Under the pieces are notes generated by a model. It saw only the letters and a program-made list of their open reading frames with translations. It was not told the DNA's origin and did not search any database. The position numbers were made by a program, and so were the translations under genes. Source: Bacteroidota bacterium (lineage in GTDB: Bacteria; Bacteroidota; Ignavibacteria; SZUA-365). Taken from it: 8,456 nt of DNA. The DNA lies in NCBI GenBank assembly GCA_018224415.1, contig JAGTUZ010000127.1, positions 1 through 8,456 of the forward strand. Reading direction: 5' to 3'. This document shows, in pieces, positions 1 to 7,189 of the stretch (its first letter is position 1; each line of letters starts with the position of its first letter).

Positions 1-1846
1 CGGTCGCTTTGGTCTTCGTGGGGACGGACTCCTGCGCGGCGGGCAGGGACGCTGTGGGTGCCGGGCTCCCGTCGAGGCGGTAGGCGACGTACAGCAATTC
101 TTCCTGGCCGGCGCTGCCGGCGATGGGGATGATGCGCCAGCTCCATCGCATTTCCTGGCCCTGCCAGTCGGTGAACAGCACATCGTCGGCTCCGGCAGCA
201 CCTGTCTTCGCCGCAGTCTGCAACTGCTGATAGAGATCACGGTGGTAGACGCTATACATGAAATCACTGACGAAGGACCCTTCGACGCCCGTGCTGTGGA
301 AGGGTTCGTCGACGAGTTCGGCGAAGTGGCGGTTCGCTTTCTCGCAGCGGAAGGGTTCGCGATGGTCGAAGCGCGCGACGGCGACGGGAAGCAGGTCTTC
401 ATACGCCTCGAGCAATGCCCGCTGCGTGCCGAACGTCGAATGCAGCGAACGCGCATGTTCGATGCGCTGACGCAGGACGAGACCGTTGGCGAAGATCGAC
501 ACGAGTTCCTTCAGGCGTCCGAGTTCGTTGGCCGTGAAATGGTTGCGGTCACGGGAATACAGGGAGAGCAGGCCGGCCTCCTCTCCGTCATGGATGAGCG
601 GGAAGGCGGCGAGGGAATGCAGCCCCGTACGATCGGCCTGGGACAGCCATGGCGCATAGGAGGCATCGGCGGAAAGATCCTGCACCACCACGACCTCGCC
701 GCTTTTTATCGCGCGGCCGAGTGGACCGTTTCCGTACTCGCTGTCGTCATACCGGACCTTGATCTTCATGAGATAGTCCGTGGCGTCGCCTGCGCTGCAC
801 GACGGATGGATGCGTTCGTCGGTATCCTTTTTCACCCCGCGCCAGGCAAGCGCGTATTCACCGCGCTGGACCATGGCCTCGCAGAACTGCCGCTCGAGAT
901 CGTCCGCCGACCCGGCGGTGACCATGGCCTGCACCACCGCCCGCGACATCGCATTCTGCCGCTCCTCGCGCAGCTGCTGTTCGCGGCGCTCGACGCTGTC
1001 TTCGTAGGGACGGATGCAGCCGATGGCGCCGGTCAGCGCTCCGGACTCATCGAACACCGGCGATGCGTTGATCATCAGCATCCGCCGCGTCCCGTCGGTG
1101 GTCAGCATGTTGATGCGACGGTTGAACAGCGGCTCCTCCTCCACCAGCGTGATCATCAACGGGTGGTTCGAAATGCTCAGCGACGATCCGTCACTGTCCA
1201 CGAGCCGCCAGCGTGAATCCACACAGGATCGTCCGATAATCTCGCTTTTCGCGACACCAAGCATGCGGTCGGCCGAGCTGTTGCTTTCGACGATGCTTCC
1301 GCGCGTGTCGACAACCAGCACGCCGTCGGACACGGTCTGCATCAGGATGCGCTCCCTGCTGCGCACGAGCGTGACGGCGGGTTCTTCCACCGTGGGCTCG
1401 ATGCGGCTGGCGATGCAGAGCACGTAGTTGCGGGCGCGGTAGGACACATACAACGCCGTGATCTGCTTGGCCTGGATCTCGCCGTCCTTGGCCTGATGGA
1501 CGGTTTCGTACACCTCGGCCTCGCCCAGTTGCTTGAGGCGGGAGACACGTCCCAGCCATGCCGCGCGGCTGTTGTTCGGGTCGATGGCGGGCATGGACAA
1601 ACCGATCATTTCCTCTTCGCTGTACCCGAGCATGTCGAGCGCCGCATTGTTCACATAGACGAAGCGGCCGGTTTCGGTGACAAGAAACAGCTCGTCACCC
1701 TCCGCTTCCTCCGCGAGGTCGAAGAGTTCGTCTTCGTCGAACCTGCCGTTTCCACCCGAGACGGCGGCGAGCTCCTCGTTCAGCTTCCGAAGGCGCTCCA
1801 CTTCCTCGATCAGTTCGCTTTTGGTCAATCGCGCAATGTCAGTCAT
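1..1846 (-). CDS. PAS-PAS-GAF-PAS sensory protein, C-terminus outside the window
   Basis: An open frame of 615 codons starts at an ATG and runs off the left edge. Residues 5-30 look like a short charged coil. Residues about 40-150 form a PAS domain (FVYVNNAALDMLGYSEEEMIG). Residues about 165-285 form a second (DGVLVVDTRGSIVESNSSADRMLG ends near 197). Residues about 304-465 match a GAF domain: YALAWRGV, GNGPLGRAIKSGEVVVVQD, SLAAFPLIHDGEEAGLLSLY. Residues about 476-592 resemble a third, weaker PAS. A Pro/Ala/Thr-rich linker then leads out of the window. There is no signal peptide or membrane segment, so it should be a cytoplasmic sensor. The output domain (histidine kinase, cyclase, phosphatase or other) is not visible, so the class cannot be named. 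It lies 7 bp behind the secreted Asp-box gene and is probably co-transcribed with it. Confidence 0.88.
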   Translation of the reverse strand, partial: MTDIARLTKSELIEEVERLRKLNEELAAVSGGNGRFDEDELFDLAEEAEGDELFLVTETGRFVYVNNAALDMLGYSEEEMIGLSMPAIDPNNSRAAWLGRVSRLKQLGEAEVYETVHQAKDGEIQAKQITALYVSYRARNYVLCIASRIEPTVEEPAVTLVRSRERILMQTVSDGVLVVDTRGSIVESNSSADRMLGVAKSEIIGRSCVDSRWRLVDSDGSSLSISNHPLMITLVEEEPLFNRRINMLTTDGTRRMLMINASPVFDESGALTGAIGCIRPYEDSVERREQQLREERQNAMSRAVVQAMVTAGSADDLERQFCEAMVQRGEYALAWRGVKKDTDERIHPSCSAGDATDYLMKIKVRYDDSEYGNGPLGRAIKSGEVVVVQDLSADASYAPWLSQADRTGLHSLAAFPLIHDGEEAGLLSLYSRDRNHFTANELGRLKELVSIFANGLVLRQRIEHARSLHSTFGTQRALLEAYEDLLPVAVARFDHREPFRCEKANRHFAELVDEPFHSTGVEGSFVSDFMYSVYHRDLYQQLQTAAKTGAAGADDVLFTDWQGQEMRWSWRIIPIAGSAGQEELLYVAYRLDGSPAPTASLPAAQESVPTKTKAT

Positions 1847-1856
1847 GCTTCCTCTA
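1847..1856 (-). promoter_or_regulatory. Ribosome binding site of the PAS/GAF gene, overlapping the upstream stop codon
   Basis: Read on the minus strand, TAGAGGAAGC directly precedes the ATG at 1846. The TAG is the stop codon of the secreted Asp-box protein, and the AGAGGA purine run inside it is a good Shine-Dalgarno sequence with a short spacer. This fixes the start of the sensor gene. It also implies that ribosomes finishing the upstream gene could re-initiate here, so the two are probably translationally coupled. Confidence 0.6.
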
Positions 1857-3461
1857 TGGGAGAATGGTTACCAGTCGTGATGCGGTCCGTCTCGTCCCCT
1901 CGCCTGTCTGCAGCAAAACGCGGCAGACATAGATCCCTGGCTGCAGCCCGCGCACATCGAGCGAGAGCACGCGCGATCCTCGTTCGATCTTCTCGGCAAG
2001 CACGACGCCGGTGCGTCGGCCCATGAGATCGTACAAGGCGATTTCAGCCTGTCCATGGACGTCCGTGTGCAGCTCCACCGAAATCGACGTCCCCGCGGAG
2101 AAGGCCACGGGGTTTGGATACGCCTCGATGCGGAACCCTTCGAGCCCGAGCGCTGCATCATCCACATCGGAGGGGTTCAAATCGATCAGTGCGGTATGGA
2201 TGCTGAGCTCGCCCTGGTCGAGTTCGACCCAGATGGGACGCACGCGGCCGTCGTAGGCGGCGATGCCGTTGTAGTCTCCGAAAAACACCAGCGGGCTCGG
2301 ATAGAACGCGACGTCGCTCAGGCGCTGGTTGACGAAGGTTTCCCCGCCGTCGGTCGAACGCGCGAGAAACACGTCGGTCGAATCACTGTCATACCGCCGG
2401 CGGTCGTGAAACACCACCCACAGATCACCAGTGATGGGATCCACCGTCGCCCAGGTGAAGAACTGGTCGCGTCGGTTGCCGACAGGATCGTCATTGACAC
2501 GGATGGGTCCGGACCAGGTGTCGCCATGGTCGGTGGATTTCAGGATGAACACGTCCGGATCTCCGTTGCGCTGGTCGACCCAGTTCACATACACCGTGCC
2601 GCGGTGCGGGGACGTCGAAACGTCGGCGACGGTCACCGGCAGGCCGTTCGATCGAGAGATGCCGGAGATGTGGATATCCCACCCGCCGGGCATGTCGGAA
2701 ATCAGGCGATCGGTGCCAAACGTGACCCCACCGTCGAAGGAGCGGTCGAAATACAGCCCTTCCGGCCCAGCCCAGGCCACGTACACCTCGCCTGCGGGTC
2801 CGACGGCGGGGACGGCGCCTTCGACGGTCTCGTCGCTGTCGATGGCATTGCCGCCGCGGTCGCTGATGCGCACGAAGGGTTCGAAGCTCTCGCCGCGGTT
2901 GGTGGAACGCGCGAAGACGATGAGACTGCTATCGGAGGGATCCCGGCTGCCGTAGAGGGTGAAATCCGTCCACGCCGCATAAATGTTGCCTCCGTACGGC
3001 CCATCGGACAGGTCGGTGGCGAGATACTCCTTGTCCTGCAGACTCGAGCGGAACAGGCTGCCCGCACGGGCGCTGTCGGAACTTGGACCAAACAGCTTGA
3101 CGGGTTCCGACCAGCTGCGTCCGCCGTCGTCGCTGCGACGGACGATGATGGCATCCCAGCCGTAGACGAGGTTGGCGATGTAGGCGCGGCCGCCCCGGTC
3201 AAACAGCACAGCCGGGTCACCCCAGGTACCGCCGCCGAGTTCGCCCTGCGTCCACGTCCGGCCCCCATCGAAGGAAGAGTAAAACCAGCGCAGATTGGAT
3301 CCGGCGACAATATTGTCCGGATTCAAGGGATTGATGGCGATGGTGACTTCCTCGGCGGCGCTGCCGGGCAGGTCGATACGTATGCGCTGCGGTTGGGCGG
3401 AAAGACCGGCAGGAAAAACAGCCAGTCCTGCCAGCAGCAGGAGAATGATGTGTTTGTTCAT
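1854..3461 (-). CDS. Secreted Asp-box (BNR/sialidase-fold) protein with type IX sorting domain
   Basis: This is a 535-residue exported protein. Residues 1-23 are a clear signal peptide (MNKHIILLLLAGLAVFPAG, then LSAQ), which is why the ATG at 3461 is preferred to a TTG 14 codons upstream. Six Asp-box motifs (S-x-D-x-G-x-[TS]-[WF]) begin near residues 62, 110, 186, 241, 309 and 369, for example SSFDGGRTW and STDGGETF. These imply a six-bladed beta-propeller of the sialidase/BNR fold. Residues about 440-535 form a type A type IX secretion sorting domain: EAYPNP, then ALYDLMGRR, GLQPGIYVCRV, and a basic end. By family knowledge, such proteins cross the outer membrane through the type IX system and lose this domain. 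No arginine triad or Asp/Tyr/Glu set of true sialidases could be assigned, so the enzymatic role is open. Many proteins annotated as exo-alpha-sialidase on Asp-boxes alone are not sialidases. Confidence 0.88.
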   Translation of the reverse strand: MNKHIILLLLAGLAVFPAGLSAQPQRIRIDLPGSAAEEVTIAINPLNPDNIVAGSNLRWFYSSFDGGRTWTQGELGGGTWGDPAVLFDRGGRAYIANLVYGWDAIIVRRSDDGGRSWSEPVKLFGPSSDSARAGSLFRSSLQDKEYLATDLSDGPYGGNIYAAWTDFTLYGSRDPSDSSLIVFARSTNRGESFEPFVRISDRGGNAIDSDETVEGAVPAVGPAGEVYVAWAGPEGLYFDRSFDGGVTFGTDRLISDMPGGWDIHISGISRSNGLPVTVADVSTSPHRGTVYVNWVDQRNGDPDVFILKSTDHGDTWSGPIRVNDDPVGNRRDQFFTWATVDPITGDLWVVFHDRRRYDSDSTDVFLARSTDGGETFVNQRLSDVAFYPSPLVFFGDYNGIAAYDGRVRPIWVELDQGELSIHTALIDLNPSDVDDAALGLEGFRIEAYPNPVAFSAGTSISVELHTDVHGQAEIALYDLMGRRTGVVLAEKIERGSRVLSLDVRGLQPGIYVCRVLLQTGEGTRRTASRLVTILP

Positions 3462-3467
3462 CGTTGT

Positions 3468-3500
3468 CGGAATCGCATTCCGGTGCGGAAGGTCCGGAAT
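3468..3500 (-). promoter_or_regulatory. Alternative hairpins upstream of the Asp-box protein start codon
   Basis: Three related segments lie just before the ATG at 3461: CGGAAT (3468-3473), ATTCCGG (3477-3483) and CCGGAAT (3494-3500). The middle arm can pair with either flank. One choice gives a 6-bp stem with a 3-base loop, the other a 7-bp stem with a 10-base loop. The two structures exclude each other. The nearest stem begins only 6 bases before the start codon, where it could mask ribosome entry. No strong Shine-Dalgarno sequence is seen here. The same pattern could instead be a set of protein-binding half-sites in DNA. Function is inferred only. Confidence 0.35.
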
Positions 3501-3580
3501 CAAATGTCACAATCCGGCCGTTGCGTCAGAGCCGGTGTACTTGCGAAATGGGAGTCGTCGAACGCCGCGTCTCAACCTTG

Positions 3581-4303
3581 TCAGGTTGCCCCGTTGAGAT
3601 GCTGAAAGATCGTGACGGTAAAATACACACCAAAACCAATGATCACAAGGGCGGTGATGACAGAAACCGTGCGGACGAAACCCGCGGAAATGATGTGCCG
3701 GCGACTGCGCACGAACAGCGCGAGAGAGAGAAACCATGCCATGCTCCCCACGCCGACGGCGAAGGAAAACAGGAGCTTGTGAGAGAAACTGTCCGTCAGC
3801 AGGCCATGCGCGCTGACGAAACTCAATACGGCTACCCAGGAAAAAAACAGCGTGGGATTGGCCAGCGTCATCGAGATGCCGATCAGCACTCCCTTGTAAT
3901 GAGATTGCTGGAAGAATCGGCTCCGCACCACCGGAATCACAATATCCTCATCGACATCGTTCCCGTCGGCCCCGATGACAGCCTCGGTCTCATCTTCGCC
4001 ATCGGCCCCGAGTTTCTTCCGCTCGAAAAACAGCATCTTGACGCCGTACCCGATGAGGAAGACGGAAAACACGATCTGCACGACGGCGTTCTGCATGTAT
4101 GGGTTCACAAGCGCGATCAGTCCCATGGTGATCACGAGGCAGTAGAACACGTCGACGATGACCGCGCCAACCGCGACCAACAGCCCCTTTCTCGTGTCAC
4201 CCTGCAGCGTGCGCTGGGCGACGTAGATCGACGTCGGACCGAGCGGCACGGTGATCAGGATTCCGACGAGGATTCCCAGAAGTACGGTGACGATATAATT
4301 CAT
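3581..4303 (-). CDS. LysE-family amino-acid/metabolite exporter
   Basis: This is a 240-residue inner-membrane protein with about six hydrophobic segments, near residues 4-24, 40-62, 68-92, 136-165, 172-198 and 208-232. The TM1 region carries the PLGP motif (residues 20-23) and TM4 carries LANPTLFFSW (148-156). Both are hallmarks of the LysE/RhtB family, which exports amino acids and related small molecules using the ion gradient. The substrate cannot be told from sequence. The central cytoplasmic loop (residues about 94-130) is longer and far more acidic than I would expect, with an internal near-repeat: GADGEDETEAVI followed by GADGNDVDEDIVI. No strong ribosome binding site precedes the ATG. 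The gene stands alone between the AbgT gene (197 bp upstream) and the Asp-box gene (119 bp downstream), so it probably has its own promoter. Confidence 0.85.
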   Translation of the reverse strand: MNYIVTVLLGILVGILITVPLGPTSIYVAQRTLQGDTRKGLLVAVGAVIVDVFYCLVITMGLIALVNPYMQNAVVQIVFSVFLIGYGVKMLFFERKKLGADGEDETEAVIGADGNDVDEDIVIPVVRSRFFQQSHYKGVLIGISMTLANPTLFFSWVAVLSFVSAHGLLTDSFSHKLLFSFAVGVGSMAWFLSLALFVRSRRHIISAGFVRTVSVITALVIIGFGVYFTVTIFQHLNGAT

Positions 4304-4352
4304 GCGGGTTGTCTGGTGACTCGGAAAGCGCTTGAGCGTTGGTCTCGGCTAA

Positions 4353-4382
4353 AGAAGCTAAAAAAAAGTGCTCTGTGATCAA
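4353..4382 (-). promoter_or_regulatory. Candidate Bacteroidota-type promoter for the LysE-family gene
   Basis: On the minus strand a TTG at 4382-4380 is followed after 19 bases by TAGCTTCT (4360-4353). This partly fits the Bacteroidota sigma-70 pattern TTG, 19-21 bases, TAnnTTTG; the last two positions of the second box do not match. The spacer holds an A/T tract of eight bases (4360-4367). Transcription would start about 40-45 bases before the ATG at 4303. A weak match of this kind is expected by chance at an appreciable rate. Confidence 0.22.
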
Positions 4383-4398
4383 AGGCTCGACCGCAGCG

Positions 4399-4428
4399 TG
4401 CACGCCTGCAGCATGCACGCGTGCAGTA
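4399..4428. repeat. Two 15-bp tandem copies with an internal palindrome
   Basis: TGCACGCCTGCAGCA (4399-4413) is followed at once by TGCACGCGTGCAGTA (4414-4428), identical at 13 of 15 positions. The second copy contains the perfect 12-bp palindrome TGCACGCGTGCA (4414-4425). A NotI-like palindrome GCGGCCGC follows at 4432-4439. The block sits between the end of the AbgT gene and the start of the LysE-family gene, about 95 bp before the latter. It may be a paired operator, part of the transcript end of the upstream operon, or simply a local duplication. Confidence 0.5.
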
Positions 4429-4446
4429 TGCGCGGCCGCAACGAGT

Positions 4447-4478
4447 GGAGCCGCCGGGGAGGAATCCACGGCGGCTCC
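4447..4478 (-). terminator. GC-rich hairpin after the AbgT gene, possible operon terminator
   Basis: GGAGCCGCCG (4447-4456) and CGGCGGCTCC (4469-4478) form a perfect 10-bp stem with a 12-base loop. The hairpin begins 22 bp past the stop codon of the AbgT gene. The position is right for the end of the four-gene operon. No run of T follows on the minus strand, so it may work as a weak terminator or as a stem protecting the 3' end of the mRNA, not as a classic intrinsic terminator. Confidence 0.45.
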
Positions 4479-4500
4479 GTGCCAGGGGGTGAAATCAGGA

Positions 4501-6024
4501 TCAGGGTACGGCCGGATAATGCAGGGGACCGTCGGGACCCACGGGAAGACCGAACAGCATCCACGCGATCAGCAACAGGGTCCACACGAAACCGAACACG
4601 AGGCTGTAGGGCAGCATGGTCGAGATGATCGTTCCGATGCCGTATGTATCGTCATATTTCTCGGCGTATGCCACGATCAGTGCGAAATATGACATCATCG
4701 GGGTGATGACGTTGGTGAGCGAATCGCCGACGCGGAAAACCATCTGCGTCAGCGAGGGGTGGTACCCGAGCAGCATGAACATGGGCACGAACACCGGCGC
4801 CATGATCGCCCATTTCGCGGAAGCGCTGCCCATGAACATGTTGATAAACGCCGAAACGAAAATGAAGGCCAGCATCAGCGGAATACCGGTGAAGCCGATA
4901 TGGCTGAGGAATCCGGCTCCCTCGATGGCCAGGATCAGGCCCAGATGGGAGTAATTGAAATAATACACGAACTGCGCGGCGAAAAACACGAGTACGATGT
5001 ACGTCGCCAGGTGGCTCATGGAGGTGATCATCTGCTTGATGCCGTCCTTGTCCGAACGGATCGCTCCGGTGATGATCCCATACACCAATCCCGGAATGAG
5101 GAAAAAGATCATGATGGCCGTGATCATCCCGTTGAAGAAGGATGAACGCAGCACCGACTCTCCGGGAACGCGCAACAGGCCGTTTTCGGGAATGACGGTG
5201 ATCGCGAACAGGCCAAGCACAACCAGCACGCTGATGCCGGACCAGAGCATGCCCTTTTTCTCGACAGCCGAGAGGCGTTCGAGCTCGATCGCCTCTTCCT
5301 TGCCTCCGTAGGACCCGAGACGCGGTTCAACCAGCTTCTCGGTGACGAAGGAACCCACGATGATGATCATGATTGCCGAAACGAACATGAAGTACACGTT
5401 GGTCGCGGGCGAGATCAGGATGTCGGGATCGATGATATGCGCGGCACTCTGCGTCAGGCCGGCCAGCACCGGATCGACACTGCCGATCAGGAAGTTCGCA
5501 CCGAAGCCGCCGCTCACGCCGGCGAAGGCCGCCGCGAGTCCCGCGATGGGATGACGGCCGAGCGCGTGGAAAATGACCGCCCCGAGCGGAATCAATACGA
5601 CATACCCCGCCTCGGAGGCAAGGTGGCTGAGCACGCCGGCGGCCACCAGCGCCATGGTGATCAGACGCTGCGGCGCCTTGAGCACAAGCGCGCGGATGAC
5701 AACGGTGATCAGGCCGGAACCCTCCGCCACTCCGATGCCGATCATCGCCACCAGCACCAGCCCAAGCGGGGGGAACGCCACGAAGTTTTCTTCCACGCTT
5801 TCGAACATCCAGCGGATGCCCTCGGGAGAAAGCAGGCTGCGCACCGTGATGGTTTCGCTTGTGCCGGGATGCGTGGCGGTCAGTCCTATCGCCGCGGTGA
5901 TGGCGGAAAGAATGACAACAACAAGAGCGAGCAATCCAAATATCGTCGCGGGATGCGGAAGCGCGTTCCCGACGCGTTCGACAGTGTTGAGCGAGCGCTG
6001 GAACAGGGAGATTCGTTTACTCAT
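4501..6024 (-). CDS. AbgT-family transporter
   Basis: This is a 507-residue polytopic membrane protein, the usual length for the AbgT family (p-aminobenzoyl-glutamate uptake in E. coli; MtrF and YdaH act as antimetabolite exporters). Family signatures are clear. They include HLASEAGYVVLIPLGA (134-149), GGFGANFLIGSVDPVLAGLT (172-191), GSASAKWAIMAPVFVPM (399-415) and DSLTNVITPMMSYF (434-447). Asp184, Trp405 and Pro442 sit in the segments that correspond to substrate/ion-site residues in the crystallised members; this mapping is by motif, not by alignment. The start is supported by a GAGGG ribosome site 8 bases upstream, inside the glutathione peroxidase gene. The two genes overlap by 8 bases (ATGAGTAA), implying coupled translation. 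It is the last gene of the operon. Uptake or export, and the substrate, cannot be decided here. Confidence 0.93.
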   Translation of the reverse strand: MSKRISLFQRSLNTVERVGNALPHPATIFGLLALVVVILSAITAAIGLTATHPGTSETITVRSLLSPEGIRWMFESVEENFVAFPPLGLVLVAMIGIGVAEGSGLITVVIRALVLKAPQRLITMALVAAGVLSHLASEAGYVVLIPLGAVIFHALGRHPIAGLAAAFAGVSGGFGANFLIGSVDPVLAGLTQSAAHIIDPDILISPATNVYFMFVSAIMIIIVGSFVTEKLVEPRLGSYGGKEEAIELERLSAVEKKGMLWSGISVLVVLGLFAITVIPENGLLRVPGESVLRSSFFNGMITAIMIFFLIPGLVYGIITGAIRSDKDGIKQMITSMSHLATYIVLVFFAAQFVYYFNYSHLGLILAIEGAGFLSHIGFTGIPLMLAFIFVSAFINMFMGSASAKWAIMAPVFVPMFMLLGYHPSLTQMVFRVGDSLTNVITPMMSYFALIVAYAEKYDDTYGIGTIISTMLPYSLVFGFVWTLLLIAWMLFGLPVGPDGPLHYPAVP

Positions 6025-6577
6025 TCAGCAGTCCCTCGATCTTCTCGATAACTTTTTCATCCAGTGGATCGGTTTTTGTCTCGAAACGCGCCACGACTTT
6101 GCCCTCCGCGTCGACCAGGAACTTGGTGAAGTTCCACCGGATGTCGCCGGGGAAAGGGGCGTCCTTCGTCAGCCAGGCGTAGAGGGGATCGATGTCCTCG
6201 CCCTTGACGCTGATCTTTTCAAACAGGTCGAAGGTCACATCGTAGTTCGCTGTGCAGAATTCCTTGATCTGCTCGTTCGTTCCCGGCTCCTGCGCGCCGA
6301 AATTGTTGGCGGGGAAAGCGAGAATGCGCAGGCCGCTCTCGCGGTAGCGACTGTACAGTTCCTCCAGCGAGGCATACTGCGGCGTGAATCCGCATTTCGA
6401 TGCGGTGTTCACCACCAGCAGCACCTTGCCTGCGTAGGCGGACAGTGCGACATCCTCCCCGTCGATGGATTTCATCGTGAATGCGTGCACTCCGTCGGCA
6501 TCCTGGGCCCGCAGTCCGTGCGGGAAGGCCGAAAGCAGCAGGACGACGAGCGCCGTGAGTGTCAGTGTGGTTTTCAT
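6017..6577 (-). CDS. Exported glutathione peroxidase-family thiol peroxidase
   Basis: This is a 186-residue GPx-fold peroxidase that reduces hydrogen or organic peroxides. Residues 1-25 form a signal peptide (basic start, TLTALVVLLLSAF, then GLRAQ), so the enzyme should work in the periplasm or envelope. Visible motifs are NTASKCGFTPQY (peroxidatic Cys62), FPANNFGAQEPGT (Gln96) and WNFTKFL (Trp148, Asn149), which together give the catalytic Cys-Gln-Trp-Asn set. The active site is a plain cysteine, not selenocysteine. Cys108 in IKEFCTANYDV lies where thioredoxin-dependent members carry their resolving cysteine, so a two-Cys, thioredoxin-type mechanism is likely and glutathione is probably not the donor. 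The usual FPCN cysteine is Ala90. AGGA lies 6 bases before the ATG. It lies 27 bp behind the Nudix gene and overlaps the AbgT gene by 8 bases. Confidence 0.92.
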   Translation of the reverse strand: MKTTLTLTALVVLLLSAFPHGLRAQDADGVHAFTMKSIDGEDVALSAYAGKVLLVVNTASKCGFTPQYASLEELYSRYRESGLRILAFPANNFGAQEPGTNEQIKEFCTANYDVTFDLFEKISVKGEDIDPLYAWLTKDAPFPGDIRWNFTKFLVDAEGKVVARFETKTDPLDEKVIEKIEGLLNE

Positions 6578-6604
6578 CGGGTATCCTGTTCTGATTATGG
6601 TGTA

Positions 6605-7189
6605 TTATGGTACATGTGAAATCAAACCGAGACGCAGGGCGGCGAGGAACAGTCCCGTCACCGTCTTGCCGTCCCGGATGCTGCCATTGGCGCAGAGGGC
6701 GATGGCCTCGTGCAGCGGCAGACGTTGCACCTCGATGCTTTCCTCTCCTTCCTCCAGCGCCTGCTCGCCGTCTTCAAGCTCGAGCGCAAGATAGATGAAC
6801 AATTCCTCGGTGCAGAATCCCGGAGTGCTGAGCATCGCGGTGAGTGTTTCCCAGCGCCGGGCGGTGACACCGGTTTCCTCCCGCAGTTCCCGTTGCGCGC
6901 AGTCGAGGGGATCTTCGTCGGGCGAGAGCTTGCCGGCGGGCAGTTCGAGAATGTGGGTCGCAAGCGGGTAACGGAACTGCCGGACGAGCAGCACGCGATC
7001 GTCCGCATCGACAGCGACAACGACGGCACCGCCGTCATGGACAACCACTTCGCGCACGGCTTCATAGCCGCTCTCATGCCGCACTTCGTCCCGGATCACG
7101 GTAAACACCCGGCCCTCGTACAGAACCTCGTGCCGCGTGATTTCAAACGGATTCCGCTCCTGCGGAGAACGCTCCTGGCCTTCAGACAT
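6605..7189 (-). CDS. Nudix hydrolase, ADP-ribose pyrophosphatase type
   Basis: This is a 194-residue cytoplasmic hydrolase with a perfect Nudix box, G-x5-E-x7-REUxEExGU, at residues 86-108 (from GKLSPDEDP to RELREETGV). The box binds the metal that cleaves nucleoside diphosphate-X substrates. Pro123 in STPGFCTE is 16 residues past the box glycine-107, a spacing known as a mark of ADP-ribose pyrophosphatases. The N-terminal FEITRHEVLYEGRVFTV strand region also fits that subfamily. The ATG at 7189 is chosen because AGAGGG lies 5 bases before it. An in-frame extension to 7276 would only translate the 21-bp repeats of the neighbouring gene. The start overlaps the stop of the MscS-like gene by 8 bases (ATGTCTGA). 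The likely role is clearing ADP-ribose or similar sugar nucleotides; other NDP-sugars are possible. Confidence 0.9.
   Translation of the reverse strand: MSEGQERSPQERNPFEITRHEVLYEGRVFTVIRDEVRHESGYEAVREVVVHDGGAVVVAVDADDRVLLVRQFRYPLATHILELPAGKLSPDEDPLDCAQRELREETGVTARRWETLTAMLSTPGFCTEELFIYLALELEDGEQALEEGEESIEVQRLPLHEAIALCANGSIRDGKTVTGLFLAALRLGLISHVP

Noticed and set aside
242..1216. A 324-codon open frame on the plus strand across the PAS/GAF gene
   Set aside because: The minus strand gives a clean PAS-PAS-GAF protein over the same bases. The plus-strand product shows no family motif, so it is an antisense shadow.
1854..3461. Assigning true sialidase activity
   Set aside because: Asp-boxes are structural and occur in many non-sialidases. 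I could not place the arginine triad or the catalytic Asp, Tyr and Glu.
3462..3503. Longer start (TTG at 3503) for the Asp-box protein
   Set aside because: It would put 14 polar residues in front of a textbook signal peptide and cover the hairpin region. The ATG at 3461 is the better start.
3571..3598. Small hairpin (CAACCT/AGGTTG, CTCAAC/GTTGAG) around the stop codon of the LysE-family gene as terminator
   Set aside because: It overlaps the coding end, the stems are only 6 bp, and no T-run follows on the minus strand.
2055..3605. A 516-codon open frame on the plus strand, antisense to the Asp-box gene
   Set aside because: Its translation has no recognisable domain and biased, low-information composition typical of a frame opposite a GC-rich gene. 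The minus-strand frame has a signal peptide, six Asp-boxes and a sorting domain.
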